In this document: positions 8,023 through 17,342 of the stretch, piece by piece | Layout: each line of letters starts with the position of its first letter | Position numbering within the stretch: the first letter of the stretch is position 1 | NCBI GenBank assembly: GCA_903826775.1 | Contig: CAIKFU010000004.1 | Coordinates: 1 to 64,000 of the forward strand | Reading direction: 5' to 3' | Length of the DNA: 64,000 bases | DNA from: an uncultured beta proteobacterium | GTDB taxonomy: Bacteria > Pseudomonadota > Gammaproteobacteria > Burkholderiales > Burkholderiaceae | The notes under the pieces: generated by a model | Told to the model about the DNA's origin: nothing | Database searches by the model: none | The model's input: only the letters and a program-made list of their open reading frames with translations | Program-made: the position numbers and the translations under genes

Positions 8023-9459
8023 TTATGGTTTTTTTCGATCCTTGAGAAGATCCCGTAGGCGTTTTGGAGCTGGCACAAGCGGGGTTCGACTCCGTGTCCA
8101 AGCACCTTGTTCGGTGGGCGATAGGGCGCGTCCTCGACTCATAAACCATGATGCAAGGCGATAAAATTTAAATCGACTATAAACATATGCCCATGCAGTC
8201 CAGACACTTGCGCCAAGGGTAGTGCGCGCGGATCCACTTCCACGTAGCGTAGCGTTTCCGCTTTTTTGGCTAGCTTGAGCTTCGTTTCTCAGACGAACGA
8301 GAATTTCAGGTATTGGAATCATGACTGGACAAACTTCAGAGCAGGCGCCACATAGCGTCGAAGCAAATGCAAGGGGATAGGTGGTATCTAGACCAAGCAT
8401 GTGAGGCGAGACAATGGAGCCAATGGGTCCGGGATAGGTGGTGCCGTATGCGTGACCGCCTATCCGGGCATAAACAGGGCAATGGTTCATGCATGCTCCG
8501 CAGCGAATGCATTGCAAGGTGGCTCGCAATTCTTCATCGGCATAGGCCTGAGTTCTGCCGTTGTCTAGCAAAATTAAGTGCACTTCATCGGGCCCATCTT
8601 TTTCATCGGGTTTGCGAGGCCCGCTAATCATATTGAAATAGGTGGTGACGGATTGCCCTGTGGCTGAGCGCGATAACAGGCTAAAAAGAGGAGGGATATG
8701 CTCAAGTTTTTCTACAACTTTTTCAATTCCCGTGATGGCAATGTGAATGCGTGGAACAGTCGTGCACATCCGCCCATTTCCTTCGTTTTCAACAAGGCAT
8801 AAAGTACCCGTCTCAGCAACCGCAAAATTGACTCCTGAGAGTCCTATGTCAGCCTCAGCAAATTTATGGCGTAGAACTTTTCTGCCAATTTGAATGAGGG
8901 CGTCAACATCTTCTGTGTAGGAAACTCCCGGAACCTCCTCAGCGAATAACTTTGCAATATCCTGTTTTGTCTTGTGAATGGCCGGCATGATGATGTGGGA
9001 AGGGGTTTCACCGGCGAGCTGAACAATATATTCACCCATGTCTGATTCGATGGCCTCAATTCCTGCAGCTTCCATAGCATGGTTAAAGCCAATTTCTTCG
9101 CTAACCATCGACTTGCCCTTAATGATTTTCTTCGCGTTTACGCGCTGGGCTATGGCAAGTGCAATTTCATTTGCCTCTGATGGTGTTTGAGCCCAGTGCA
9201 CACGAATGCCGTTTGCTGTGAGATTTTCTTCAAGCTGTTCTAGTAATTTAGGGAGGTTGGCTAGACTGTATCGACGGATTGATGCTCCTAGCTCGCGAAG
9301 ACTGGAAAGTTCTTCTTGATCGGGAAATTGAGCGCGGCGTTTGGCTTGAAGAAAATCCATTGCCCCTCGAAAATTTTTGCGTTGTCCTGGGCTCTCTAAG
9401 GTTGTGCGACTGCGATCCTTAAATTCTTTGGTGGGGTGAAAGTGCACGGTTTTAGTCAT
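8023..9459 (-). CDS. lutB: Lactate utilisation iron-sulfur protein LutB
   Basis: About 478 residues from the ATG at 9459, which has AAGGA just upstream; the longer frame to 9522 overlaps lutC and lacks family sequence. It is the iron-sulfur subunit of the LutABC (LldEFG) L-lactate oxidase, which converts lactate to pyruvate. Two 4Fe-4S motifs are visible: CIRCGACMNHCPVY and CGACSEVCPV. The N-terminal region carries the LutB/YkgF domain (GVNFAVAETGTLCLVENEGNGR). It is the last gene of a minus-strand operon in the order lutA-lutC-lutB, only four bases after lutC. The usual order elsewhere is A-B-C, so the last two genes are swapped here. Confidence 0.93.
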   Translation of the reverse strand: MTKTVHFHPTKEFKDRSRTTLESPGQRKNFRGAMDFLQAKRRAQFPDQEELSSLRELGASIRRYSLANLPKLLEQLEENLTANGIRVHWAQTPSEANEIALAIAQRVNAKKIIKGKSMVSEEIGFNHAMEAAGIEAIESDMGEYIVQLAGETPSHIIMPAIHKTKQDIAKLFAEEVPGVSYTEDVDALIQIGRKVLRHKFAEADIGLSGVNFAVAETGTLCLVENEGNGRMCTTVPRIHIAITGIEKVVEKLEHIPPLFSLLSRSATGQSVTTYFNMISGPRKPDEKDGPDEVHLILLDNGRTQAYADEELRATLQCIRCGACMNHCPVYARIGGHAYGTTYPGPIGSIVSPHMLGLDTTYPLAFASTLCGACSEVCPVMIPIPEILVRLRNEAQASQKSGNATLRGSGSARTTLGASVWTAWAYVYSRFKFYRLASWFMSRGRALSPTEQGAWTRSRTPLVPAPKRLRDLLKDRKKP

Positions 9460-9463
9460 GTCG

Positions 9464-10129
9464 CTATTCCTTCTGGGGGTGGCAAAGCAACACCACCAAT
9501 TCACGTGGACCATGTGCACCATATGCGAGTGTTTGTTGAATATCCGCAGTCTTCGATGGGCCGCATACTAACAATGCGTTTGTTGGAAGGGCATCAACCC
9601 ATTTTTCTGAGGTCATTGCTGAAAAGAAGTCGGCATGAATATTGTTGGTATCGAGGAGGGCAAAATGGACGGAAGGAACGAGAGACATTAATCGCGGTTC
9701 GGAGCTGCTTGGCCAGAGAATTAAGCTGCCCACTTCGGCTATAGCTCCTCTTGCTCTTGTTAAGGAGGCGTCAATGCTGTCAAACAATTGGTTTTGCCAT
9801 TCATGAATAGGTTCTTTGTAATAAATTAACTCGATATTCGGGTTGCATTTTTCAAGAACTGCTCCGTGCTCTGTATCTGTGCCAATTAATAAGTTCTTTA
9901 AACCTTTAGATGCTAATATTTTTAAAAGAACTTCCGGCCATTCTTTATCGGTTGTTTCATAAACTTCTGTTTTAACTTCTTCAAGGGCTTTTCGTAATCT
10001 GGAAACCTTTAAGGATAGATCTTCATTCCGCCCATGTTTTGCGTACCAAGAAGAAACGTCTGGCAGTGGCGGCTTTTGAGAAACGGATGCACTCCGTAAA
10101 CAATTTAAAATACTTTCACGAGCCGTCAT
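9464..10129 (-). CDS. lutC: Lactate utilisation protein LutC
   Basis: About 221 residues of the LutC/YkgG (DUF162) family, third component of the non-flavin L-lactate oxidation complex. The family pattern is seen in RARGAIAEVGSLILWPSSSEPRLMSLVPSVH and the C-terminal CGPSKTADIQQTLAYGAHGPRE. The ATG at 10129 overlaps the lutA stop codon in an ATGA arrangement, so translation is probably coupled; this decides the start over the upstream ATG at 10156. It sits between lutA and lutB in the operon. Confidence 0.92.
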   Translation of the reverse strand: MTARESILNCLRSASVSQKPPLPDVSSWYAKHGRNEDLSLKVSRLRKALEEVKTEVYETTDKEWPEVLLKILASKGLKNLLIGTDTEHGAVLEKCNPNIELIYYKEPIHEWQNQLFDSIDASLTRARGAIAEVGSLILWPSSSEPRLMSLVPSVHFALLDTNNIHADFFSAMTSEKWVDALPTNALLVCGPSKTADIQQTLAYGAHGPRELVVLLCHPQKE

Positions 10130-10929
10130 ATGATTTCCTGAGAGGTGCGTTTCCAAAGGAATGTGGCAATATGCTCCCCTTTGAGTGATGGAGCAGTTCG
10201 ACCTGCCATTTCATCTTGTTTTGCAGCACGTCCAGAGATGTTTAGCAAGCAACCGCAGTCGGCAGAAATAACCTGATTTGCACCAGAGGCTTTGATACTA
10301 GCGACCTTATCGGTAACAATAGCTTCAGAAATTTCCGGATATCGTATGGCAAAGGTGCCGCCAAACCCACAACATTCTTCGATGCGATCCTGCTGCACGA
10401 TGTTTACATTGTTTAGGCTTTCAAGGAGGGCGATACTCGTTTCATGAGCCCCCATTTCCCGCCTAGCATGGCAAGAGGTATGAAGCGCAACGGTACAATC
10501 AGGACCTAAATCTTGATGTTTAAAATTGACAATGTGAACTAAGAATTCAGTCAATTCATAGACGCGAGAAGCCAATTCAAGCGCCTTGGAATGCAGTTTT
10601 GGGTCGTCGGCAAAAAGGGAGGGGTAGTGTTTGCATATCATGCCTCCGCACGAGCCAGACGGGATTACTACTGGCCAAGGTTTTGTAAATAAATTGAGTT
10701 GTTGCAAGGCAACAGCTCGAGCTTCATCTGGAAAGCCGCTGCTATAAGCTGGTTGGCCACAGCAGGTTTGTTGTTCAAGGTAGTGGACATTAATTCCTTC
10801 TCTTTCAAGCAGGCGAACAGCATCAAGTCCGGCTTCAGGGACAAATTGGTCAATGAGACAGGTGGCAAAGAAATAGACGTCCTTTGGTTTCGGGGGGTAA
10901 AAACGGCCCCCTATTTGATCAGACCCCAT
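10126..10929 (-). CDS. lutA: Lactate utilisation protein LutA
   Basis: A 267-residue protein with two cysteine-rich CCG domains: CCGQPAYSSG in the first half and CCGFGGTFAIRYPEIS in the second, as in LutA/LldE and the heterodisulfide reductase-like Fe-S subunits. It works with LutB and LutC to oxidise L-lactate to pyruvate. Length and motif spacing are normal. It follows lldP by 71 bases on the same strand and overlaps lutC by four bases. A G-rich ribosome-binding sequence (AGGGGGC) precedes the ATG. Confidence 0.93.
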   Translation of the reverse strand: MGSDQIGGRFYPPKPKDVYFFATCLIDQFVPEAGLDAVRLLEREGINVHYLEQQTCCGQPAYSSGFPDEARAVALQQLNLFTKPWPVVIPSGSCGGMICKHYPSLFADDPKLHSKALELASRVYELTEFLVHIVNFKHQDLGPDCTVALHTSCHARREMGAHETSIALLESLNNVNIVQQDRIEECCGFGGTFAIRYPEISEAIVTDKVASIKASGANQVISADCGCLLNISGRAAKQDEMAGRTAPSLKGEHIATFLWKRTSQEII

Positions 10930-11000
10930 TTCAGCCCCCTGTTATTGACATATTTTATGAATTTAAAATTGTAGTATCGAAACGCATTTTCCGTTGTTCA

Positions 11001-12659
11001 TTACTTAATAACCATCATGGTGAATGGCCAGACGTACGCTTGCATAGTCACAAAAATACCAACTAAGCAGGCCAAGGCAATGGAATGGAAAAATACATAG
11101 CGCAAAATATCGCCTTCATGATGGAACCAACGCGTAGCAGTTGAAGCAACCACAATAGATTGCGCATCAATCATTTTGCCCATGACGCCACCAGAGCTAT
11201 TGGCTGCCCCCATTAAGTTAGGGCTCAGACCAATTTGTTCTGCTGCTACTTTTTGCATTCCGCCGAATAAAACATTCGATGCGGTATCAGACCCAGTAAG
11301 AGCCACTCCCATCCAACCCATTAATGTCCCGAAAAATGGATAGAACACGCCAGTGGCAGCAAATGCTAAGCCCAAGGTGGTATCAAGTCCCGAATAGCGG
11401 GTAAGCGTACCCAAGCCCAACATCAATACGATGGTTAGCAAGGAGTAGCGTACTAACCAAATGGTGGTTACATAATTCTTGACCAATGACCATGGGTTAT
11501 ATTTCATTGCCAAACCGCCGATGATGGCGGCAAGCAAAATGCCTGAGCCTGTAGCGGATAGCAAGTTAAAGACATACACCGCACCTTCTTTGGTTGGCTT
11601 GGTTACCACTGGCGCCACTTTTTCTACAAGTTGATGCAATCCTTCAATTGGAAACTTTGGGGCAAAAAGACTATTTAAATAATCTTTGACTACTGGCAGA
11701 CCCCAAACAAAGACAAATACAGTCAGAATTACCCAGGGCATCCATGCGCGTATCACCTCTGATCTAGGGTAGGTAATTTTTTCCTGAGTAACCACTTCTC
11801 TTGATTCATCTTCTTTGTGACCTTTAAGAGAGGTTGATGTCCAAATTTCCTTTGGTTTCCATACTTTTAAAAACAGTACTAAGCAAGTCATGGAGGACAT
11901 TGCTGCGATTACATCAACCAATTCTGGTCCGATATAGTTAGAGACCAAAAACTGTGGAATTGCAAAAGATGCACCGGTGACCAATAATGCAGGCCAGATT
12001 TGCATCATCCCACGACGTCCAGCAAATGCCCAGATTAACCAAAATGGAACAATTAAGGAAAAGAGCGGTAATTGGCGGCCAACCATTGCAGAAATTGCCA
12101 TGAGATCATAACCATGTACTTTAGCCAAGGTTATGATTGGCGTGCCTAGCGCGCCATAAGCAACAGGTGCGGTATTGGCAATCAAGGATAAACCTGAGGC
12201 CGCGAGGGGAGAGAATCCCAATCCAATCAAGATTGCGGCCGTTACTGCAACAGGAGTACCAAAACCGGCCGCACCTTCAAAAAATGCACCAAAAGCAAAA
12301 GCAATTAACAATAGCTGCAAGCGACGATCTTCGGTAATGCCTGCAATCGAATTTTGCAATACTTTGAAAGAACCGTTTTTCTCGGTGAGTTGGTGTAGAA
12401 AGATAATGTTTAACACAATCCAACCGATCGGTAGTAAGCCGACCAGACCGCCGAGCATTGCTGCCTTGATTGCCATTTCAGTTGGCATGCCATACGCAAT
12501 GATGGCGATGAGCAGAGCGCTAAGTAGGCCAGCACCTGCTGCAATATGAGCCTTGAGATGTAAAAATCCTAGGCCAATTAACATCACCGCAACCGGGATG
12601 GATGCCACAAGAGTAGACAGCCACATGGTGCCTAAGGGGTTATATATTTGCTGCCACAT
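11001..12659 (-). CDS. lldP: L-lactate permease
   Basis: About 552 residues with many membrane segments, of the LctP/LldP lactate (and glycolate) permease family. Family sequences visible include FEGAAGFGTPVAVTAAILIGLGF, GWMGVALTGSDTASNVLFG and AANSSGGVMGKMIDAQSIVVAST. ATG 12659 is chosen because GGAGG lies 8 bases before it; an in-frame TTG at 12674 overlaps that ribosome site. It lies between the dld-type dehydrogenase and lutA, so uptake and both lactate oxidation systems are co-oriented. It would import D- and L-lactate by proton symport. Confidence 0.95.
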   Translation of the reverse strand: MWQQIYNPLGTMWLSTLVASIPVAVMLIGLGFLHLKAHIAAGAGLLSALLIAIIAYGMPTEMAIKAAMLGGLVGLLPIGWIVLNIIFLHQLTEKNGSFKVLQNSIAGITEDRRLQLLLIAFAFGAFFEGAAGFGTPVAVTAAILIGLGFSPLAASGLSLIANTAPVAYGALGTPIITLAKVHGYDLMAISAMVGRQLPLFSLIVPFWLIWAFAGRRGMMQIWPALLVTGASFAIPQFLVSNYIGPELVDVIAAMSSMTCLVLFLKVWKPKEIWTSTSLKGHKEDESREVVTQEKITYPRSEVIRAWMPWVILTVFVFVWGLPVVKDYLNSLFAPKFPIEGLHQLVEKVAPVVTKPTKEGAVYVFNLLSATGSGILLAAIIGGLAMKYNPWSLVKNYVTTIWLVRYSLLTIVLMLGLGTLTRYSGLDTTLGLAFAATGVFYPFFGTLMGWMGVALTGSDTASNVLFGGMQKVAAEQIGLSPNLMGAANSSGGVMGKMIDAQSIVVASTATRWFHHEGDILRYVFFHSIALACLVGIFVTMQAYVWPFTMMVIK

Positions 12660-12729
12660 GATGACTGCCTCCAAATCTTGTTGACTACATGGTTAAAATA
12701 AACTTCTGAAACAAAATACAAAAAAAATA

Positions 12730-15504
12730 CTAACAAAGCCTTTCGGTTGAACGACTGCATTCCTCTAATAAATAAGCGATTGAGTTATACGAAATTCCAG
12801 TTTCTGATGTGAGACCTATTTCGCAGGTGCGATTGGTGGAGAATCCCTCACAACATCCGGCCACTTCATCATGAATGTGTCTCAGTGAATGGATGTTAAG
12901 TTCTGGGGTCATAAAACCTCTATCGCCACCAAATCCGCAGCAACTCACTTGTAATGGCTGGATTACTTGGTTGGCGCATGCGGCCGCAATTTTGCTGAGG
13001 TTTTCCCCTGAGCCTTGTAATCGTGCGCTACAGTTCAAATGAAGTGCAATCGGATCTTGTTTTTTAGTAATGACCAGACGGGGTAACAATGCATCATGGG
13101 CAAAGTCTGGAAAATCCAATATTTTGACGATGTCACCCATATGTTTTTTCATGCGGGTGGAGCAGGGGCTAGCATCCAGAACTATTGGGTAGCGCCCATT
13201 TTCACTTGCAAGAATTAATGCCGCCTTTAATTTATCTGCTGAGGCATTGGCCTCTTGCTTAAGCCCTTTGCTTTCTAATGCTTGACCGCAGCAAAGACTA
13301 TCAAAATCTTTGGGTAGACGGGGTGTGTAGCCTGCCCGCTCTAGTAGCTCGATCATCACTTCAGGAAGAGGCTTTTGCTCTTTGCTGTTGCCGCCAAATA
13401 TTCTCCCCCCGCAGGTAGGGAAATACACTACCGGGTCACCATTGTCAAAAGTTCTATTTTGAATGGCATCGAGTTTGGAGGCTTGCGGCATTGCTTTGCG
13501 CCAAGCTCCGCCCGATATTTTATTTAAGATATTTCCACCGATGACGTTTTCCAGTAGATGGCCTGCGTGTATTCCAAATCGAGAGACAGCGGTTACAGTG
13601 CTAAAGTGGTCATTGGTCCATTGTCCAATGTGGTGAGCCAGACTGCCTTGCTGCTTTGCTCGTAGATGCCGAATTAAAGAGCCTGTATTTATATCAACCG
13701 GGCAAGTTGATGAGCAAAGGCTGCAGCCAGCACATGTATCTAATCCCAGATATTGATATTGTTGCTCCAATGCTTTACTATTTTCACCGGTCGATTTGCG
13801 ATTGGATATTTCTCGCCAACCAACTATTCTTTGGCGTGCAGAGAGGGTAAACCCATGAGATGGGCAAAGCGTTTCACAAAATCCACATTCGATGCAGCGA
13901 TCAATCAGGTCATCTGCAGCAGGCATAGGCTTTAGATTTTTTATATGCGCTTCTGGATCATCATTAATAATGACCCCAGGGTTTAATAGATTTTTAGGGT
14001 CAAATAGTTTTTTAATATGACGCATAATCTCCGCCGCTTCATATCCCCATTCCAATTCTACGAAGGGAGCCATATTTCGCCCAGTACCATGCTCAGCTTT
14101 TAACGAGCCATCGTATTTTTCAACCACGAGTTTTGCAACTGAATCCATAAACTGCTGATAGCGACGCACTTCAGAGGCGTTATTGAAATCTTGGGTAAAG
14201 ACAAAATGTAGATTGCCTTCAAGTGCATGCCCAAAAATAATTGCTTCGTTATAGGAAAACTCCTTAAATAGGTCTTGAAGGTCTAAAGTTGCAGAGGCGA
14301 GAGAGGCAATAGGAAAGGCAACGTCCTCAATAATGACGGTGGTTCCCTTTTTGCGCATGGCTCCTACTGATGGAAATGTGCCTTTGCGAACTTTCCAATA
14401 CGTCTCACAGATTTTTTCATCTTTAGAGAAGGATGGGCTCTCCACTGTAGAAATTCCTTGTATTGCATTCAGAGCCGTTGCAATTCGTTTATCTAACTGA
14501 GTTGAATCTTCAGCGCGCACCTCAATGAGGAGGGCGGCAGCATCATTATCTAGTTTTGTAATGATTGATGGTAAGTGGGGAGTTTTTTCTACTGAGCGTA
14601 ACGCTGCGCGATCCAATAATTCAACCGCTGAAATGGCTAATGGTTTTAGCTGAACAACAGCATCGCATGCACTTTTAATGTCTGGAAAGAAAACTAAGGC
14701 ACTTGCTTTATGTACATCTTCATTGACAGTCCGATAGGTGATATTGGAGATAAAGCCAAGAGTCCCTTCAGACCCAATCATTAAATGCGACAAGATATCG
14801 ATAGGATCATCAAAGTCTACAAGAGCATTGATGCTATAGCCCGTCGTATTCTTAATCTTATACTTTCGTCGGATGCGCTCCACAAGGCTGGGGTTTGCTT
14901 TAGTCCGAATTGCTAAATTGTTAAGCTCTAACAAAAGGCGAGAGTGGGTTCTTTGAAAACTCTTAACACTATGGCTATCGCCCGTATCCAAGATGCAGCC
15001 ATCGGGAAGTATTACCCGAATACTGGCTAGGGTTTGATAGGAATTTTGACTAATGCCGCAACACATACCGCTTGCATTGTTTGCGGCTATTCCACCTATT
15101 TTGCAGCTATTAATGGAGGCTGGGTCTGGCCCAATTTTTTTACCATAAGGTGCTAGCAATTGATTCACATGACCGCCAACCATGCCGGAGCCTACTTTGA
15201 CTGTTTTTGCGTCGATGCCAATCTCGCATGTAGCAAAGCCTTCGCCAATTAAAGCTAAGACGCTATCGGTTACGGCCTGCCCAGAGAGGCTAGTGCCTGC
15301 TGCGCGAATGGTGACGGATTTGTTAAATTGAATTGCAGCAGCCAAGACTTGCTGTATGTCGCTTTCGCTTTGAATTATCGTTATTACTTCTGGAATTAAT
15401 CTATAAAAGCTAGCATCGGTACCATAGGCAAGCAGACGCAGTGGGTCTGTGATGACAGACCCAATCTTTAATTTTTCACTCAAAATGTCAACTAGTTGAC
15501 TCAA
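12730..15504 (-). CDS. FAD/Fe-S D-lactate dehydrogenase (Dld-II type)
   Basis: A 924-residue fusion. Residues about 30-210 are an FAD-binding domain (IRAAGTSLSGQAVTDS), about 250-510 the FAD-oxidase C-terminal domain, then two 4Fe-4S motifs (CIECGFCETLCPSHG, CAGCSLCSSTCPVD), then CCG-type domains ending in CCGFGGDRGFMTPE. This architecture matches the respiratory D-lactate dehydrogenase Dld-II of Shewanella, which also lies beside lutABC-type genes and a lactate permease. Electrons would go to the quinone pool. The start is a TTG: no ATG fits, and AGGAAA lies five bases upstream. A glycolate or 2-hydroxyglutarate role is a weaker alternative. It is first in the operon, next to the regulator's operator. 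Confidence 0.88.
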   Translation of the reverse strand: MSQLVDILSEKLKIGSVITDPLRLLAYGTDASFYRLIPEVITIIQSESDIQQVLAAAIQFNKSVTIRAAGTSLSGQAVTDSVLALIGEGFATCEIGIDAKTVKVGSGMVGGHVNQLLAPYGKKIGPDPASINSCKIGGIAANNASGMCCGISQNSYQTLASIRVILPDGCILDTGDSHSVKSFQRTHSRLLLELNNLAIRTKANPSLVERIRRKYKIKNTTGYSINALVDFDDPIDILSHLMIGSEGTLGFISNITYRTVNEDVHKASALVFFPDIKSACDAVVQLKPLAISAVELLDRAALRSVEKTPHLPSIITKLDNDAAALLIEVRAEDSTQLDKRIATALNAIQGISTVESPSFSKDEKICETYWKVRKGTFPSVGAMRKKGTTVIIEDVAFPIASLASATLDLQDLFKEFSYNEAIIFGHALEGNLHFVFTQDFNNASEVRRYQQFMDSVAKLVVEKYDGSLKAEHGTGRNMAPFVELEWGYEAAEIMRHIKKLFDPKNLLNPGVIINDDPEAHIKNLKPMPAADDLIDRCIECGFCETLCPSHGFTLSARQRIVGWREISNRKSTGENSKALEQQYQYLGLDTCAGCSLCSSTCPVDINTGSLIRHLRAKQQGSLAHHIGQWTNDHFSTVTAVSRFGIHAGHLLENVIGGNILNKISGGAWRKAMPQASKLDAIQNRTFDNGDPVVYFPTCGGRIFGGNSKEQKPLPEVMIELLERAGYTPRLPKDFDSLCCGQALESKGLKQEANASADKLKAALILASENGRYPIVLDASPCSTRMKKHMGDIVKILDFPDFAHDALLPRLVITKKQDPIALHLNCSARLQGSGENLSKIAAACANQVIQPLQVSCCGFGGDRGFMTPELNIHSLRHIHDEVAGCCEGFSTNRTCEIGLTSETGISYNSIAYLLEECSRSTERLC

Positions 15505-15536
15505 TATGTTTCCTAATAATTTTAAATTTGGTAAAG

Positions 15537-15547
15537 TGGTATTACCA
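15537..15547. promoter_or_regulatory. FadR/LldR-type operator, dehydrogenase side
   Basis: TGGTATTACCA is a perfect palindrome fitting the TGGT-N3-ACCA operator known for LldR/PdhR regulators. It lies 33 bases upstream of the dehydrogenase TTG start. A 21-base context (15530-15550) recurs at 15657-15677 with two differences. Confidence 0.75.
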
Positions 15548-15663
15548 ATATATGAATAATGCTATAGAATAATTTACCTGTAGGCACTTAGTAGATACCC
15601 GATAAATAGAAAATATTTATCGGTAGTAGATAAAGTTTTGATTAAAATCAATTAATAGTAAAG

Positions 15664-15674
15664 TGGTAATACCA
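15664..15674. promoter_or_regulatory. FadR/LldR-type operator, regulator side
   Basis: TGGTAATACCA, the reverse complement of the first site, lies directly before the regulator's ATG at 15678. This position suggests autoregulation by blocking transcription. Two sites 127 bp apart, centre to centre, would allow looping across the divergent promoters, as in the E. coli lldPRD system (inference). Confidence 0.72.
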
Positions 15675-15677
15675 ATA

Positions 15678-16430
15678 ATGACAAAAAACCTTCATACAAA
15701 TATTCGGATATCCGATCGTGTTGTAAAAATTTTGGAAGTGCAGATCTTGGAGGGCTCATTAAAGCCAGGAGAAGCCCTCCCTTCGGAGCGCGATCTGGCA
15801 ATAGAGATTGGCGTGTCAAGGCCAACCATTCGAGAAGCCATACGTTCCTTAGTTTCGAGAGGCATGTTGGCTACACGCCATGGTGGGCGCACCGTTGTGA
15901 CGGATAAGTTGGATTCTACTTTTATAGATTCTTGGCAAGAAATGCTGCTGAATCATCCAAATATCCAAAATGACTTATTAGAGTTTCGTCATATCCTTGA
16001 AGGACAAGCAGCCTTTTTTGCCGCTCAAAGGGCGACAGAAATAGACTTAATCAATTTGGATGCAGCTCATGAAAAACTGGTGCTTGCCTATGATGGTGGG
16101 GACCTTAGGAAATCAATTGATGCGGATGTAGCATTTCATCAGGCAATTGCGGAGGCTTCTCATAATGTGTTGATTGGCCATTTATCATCCTCATTATTCA
16201 AATTGATTAATGGTCATGTGACTAAAAACCTCGAGTTTTTGCACACTCGACCTGTTCAATGGAAGATGCTGGAAAAACAGCATTACGCAATATGGCAGGC
16301 AATTCGCGAACACCAGCCTGAGAGTGCTTTGAAAGCCGCTAGTGGCCATATTGAATTCGTTATTGAAAACATGAAAACCAATGCCCAAGTTAATGAACGA
16401 CTTCAAAGCGCTATTCGTCGCCTTGCTTAA
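15678..16430 (+). CDS. FadR-subfamily GntR regulator of lactate genes
   Basis: About 250 residues. The N-terminal winged helix has the GntR signature (PGEALPSERDLAIEIGVSRPTIREAIRSL), and the C-terminal part is an all-helical FCD ligand domain (LEFRHILEGQAAFFAAQRAT). It is divergent from the lactate operon, and both start regions carry matching TGGT-N3-ACCA palindromes, so it is probably an LldR-like regulator responding to lactate. Start: ATG 15678 or GTG 15663. Neither has a clear Shine-Dalgarno sequence, and the GTG would put the operator inside the gene, so I prefer the ATG. PdhR and GlcC are related alternatives, made less likely by the neighbours. Confidence 0.88.
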   Translation: MTKNLHTNIRISDRVVKILEVQILEGSLKPGEALPSERDLAIEIGVSRPTIREAIRSLVSRGMLATRHGGRTVVTDKLDSTFIDSWQEMLLNHPNIQNDLLEFRHILEGQAAFFAAQRATEIDLINLDAAHEKLVLAYDGGDLRKSIDADVAFHQAIAEASHNVLIGHLSSSLFKLINGHVTKNLEFLHTRPVQWKMLEKQHYAIWQAIREHQPESALKAASGHIEFVIENMKTNAQVNERLQSAIRRLA

Positions 16431-16527
16431 TACTTTACCTAAATCCTTTTGCTATTTGGTTTTTAAGTTGCTTTGCAATAAAATAAGTAGTAATATCTAG
16501 GTATAAACCCTAGTTATGGAGTAATAA

Positions 16528-16692
16528 ATGATCCACTTTAGAAACCTAATCACCAATATATTTTCCAGTTTGAGTCAGAGTAGCGACTTAGAGTCTTATA
16601 TCTGTAGTCACAACCCCAAATCGCATTCTGAAATTGAAGAGTTAAGTCGGCATTACTTGTATGAAGGCGACTATCGGGGTATTGGATCCTAA
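16528..16692 (+). CDS. Small 54-residue conserved-looking protein
   Basis: A 54-codon frame with a good ribosome site (GGAG seven bases before the ATG) and a strong terminator shortly after it, so probably a real monocistronic gene. The peptide starts MIHFRNLITNIFSSLSQSSD and contains DLESYICSHNPKSHSEIEEL, then a Tyr-rich end (HYLYEGDYRG). The pattern DLE-x2-I-x4-NP-x4-EIE resembles small proteins I associate with Burkholderiales genomes, but I cannot name a family. No signal peptide or membrane segment. Confidence 0.6.
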   Translation: MIHFRNLITNIFSSLSQSSDLESYICSHNPKSHSEIEELSRHYLYEGDYRGIGS

Positions 16693-16718
16693 ACACGATC
16701 AATCCGCTTGATGATAGA

Positions 16719-16742
16719 TGAGGTTCCTAGAGCCTCATTTTT
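16719..16742 (+). terminator. Rho-independent terminator
   Basis: TGAGGTTC and GAGCCTCA form an 8-bp stem with one G-U pair and a 3-base loop, followed by TTTTT. It lies 27 bases after the small 54-residue gene. Confidence 0.8.
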
Positions 16743-16807
16743 AGAATAAAACGGTGATTGATAGTCGGTAGCTGTAGTAATTGCAATTCGGGTGTTTAGT
16801 TGGCAGC

Positions 16808-17311
16808 TTAATGAGAGATAAATTTTTCCATTATGTAGTCATCCATCGCAAATCCGTTTCCAATATCTTGAATAATGGACGATGTAATTTGATAGCCATA
16901 TTTCAAATACGCTTTAATGGCTTTGGAATTTAATTTATTGACACGTAAAACAATACGTTGATGGGAATTGGAGGCGGCGTAAAGGTCAATAGTATCCATT
17001 AGTAATTTTCCTACGCCTTGATTTTGGAATTCAGAAAGCACGTACAGTTTATCGAGTTTTAGCTTGTTTGGTGATTCGGGTTGTATGTGAGTGTATCCGA
17101 TGGGCAGTTCATTGCATTTTGCAACCCAGATTTTGCCTCCTTGGGCAATTTGATTTCTTAATGCATTCGGGTTGTAAGCCCTATCAATCATATAAAGCAT
17201 TTGCTCTTGAGAAATGATGTTTTGATAAGTGCTTGGCCAAATGGTTTCCGCCAAGTTTTTCAAACACTCAACCTCGAAATCTTTGAGAAGTTGAATCGTG
17301 ACTTTATTCAT
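16808..17311 (-). CDS. GNAT family N-acetyltransferase
   Basis: A 167-residue GNAT-fold protein. The acetyl-CoA binding motif A is visible as LYVLSEFQNQGVGKLLMDTI, and the later LRVNKLNSKAIKAYLKYGYQ is the usual C-terminal strand and helix. It would transfer an acetyl group from acetyl-CoA to an amine; the substrate cannot be predicted. It is transcribed alone, convergent with the small gene and downstream of the hydrolase on the same strand with a 75-base gap that holds an inverted repeat. Confidence 0.88.
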   Translation of the reverse strand: MNKVTIQLLKDFEVECLKNLAETIWPSTYQNIISQEQMLYMIDRAYNPNALRNQIAQGGKIWVAKCNELPIGYTHIQPESPNKLKLDKLYVLSEFQNQGVGKLLMDTIDLYAASNSHQRIVLRVNKLNSKAIKAYLKYGYQITSSIIQDIGNGFAMDDYIMEKFISH

Positions 17312-17342
17312 TCTCCGAAATTATGTATAAATATATATTGCG

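Noticed and set aside
12175-12549. 124-codon frame antisense to lldP
   Set aside because: Composition (Ala, Pro, Lys-rich) fits the reverse complement of a hydrophobic permease gene; no family pattern.
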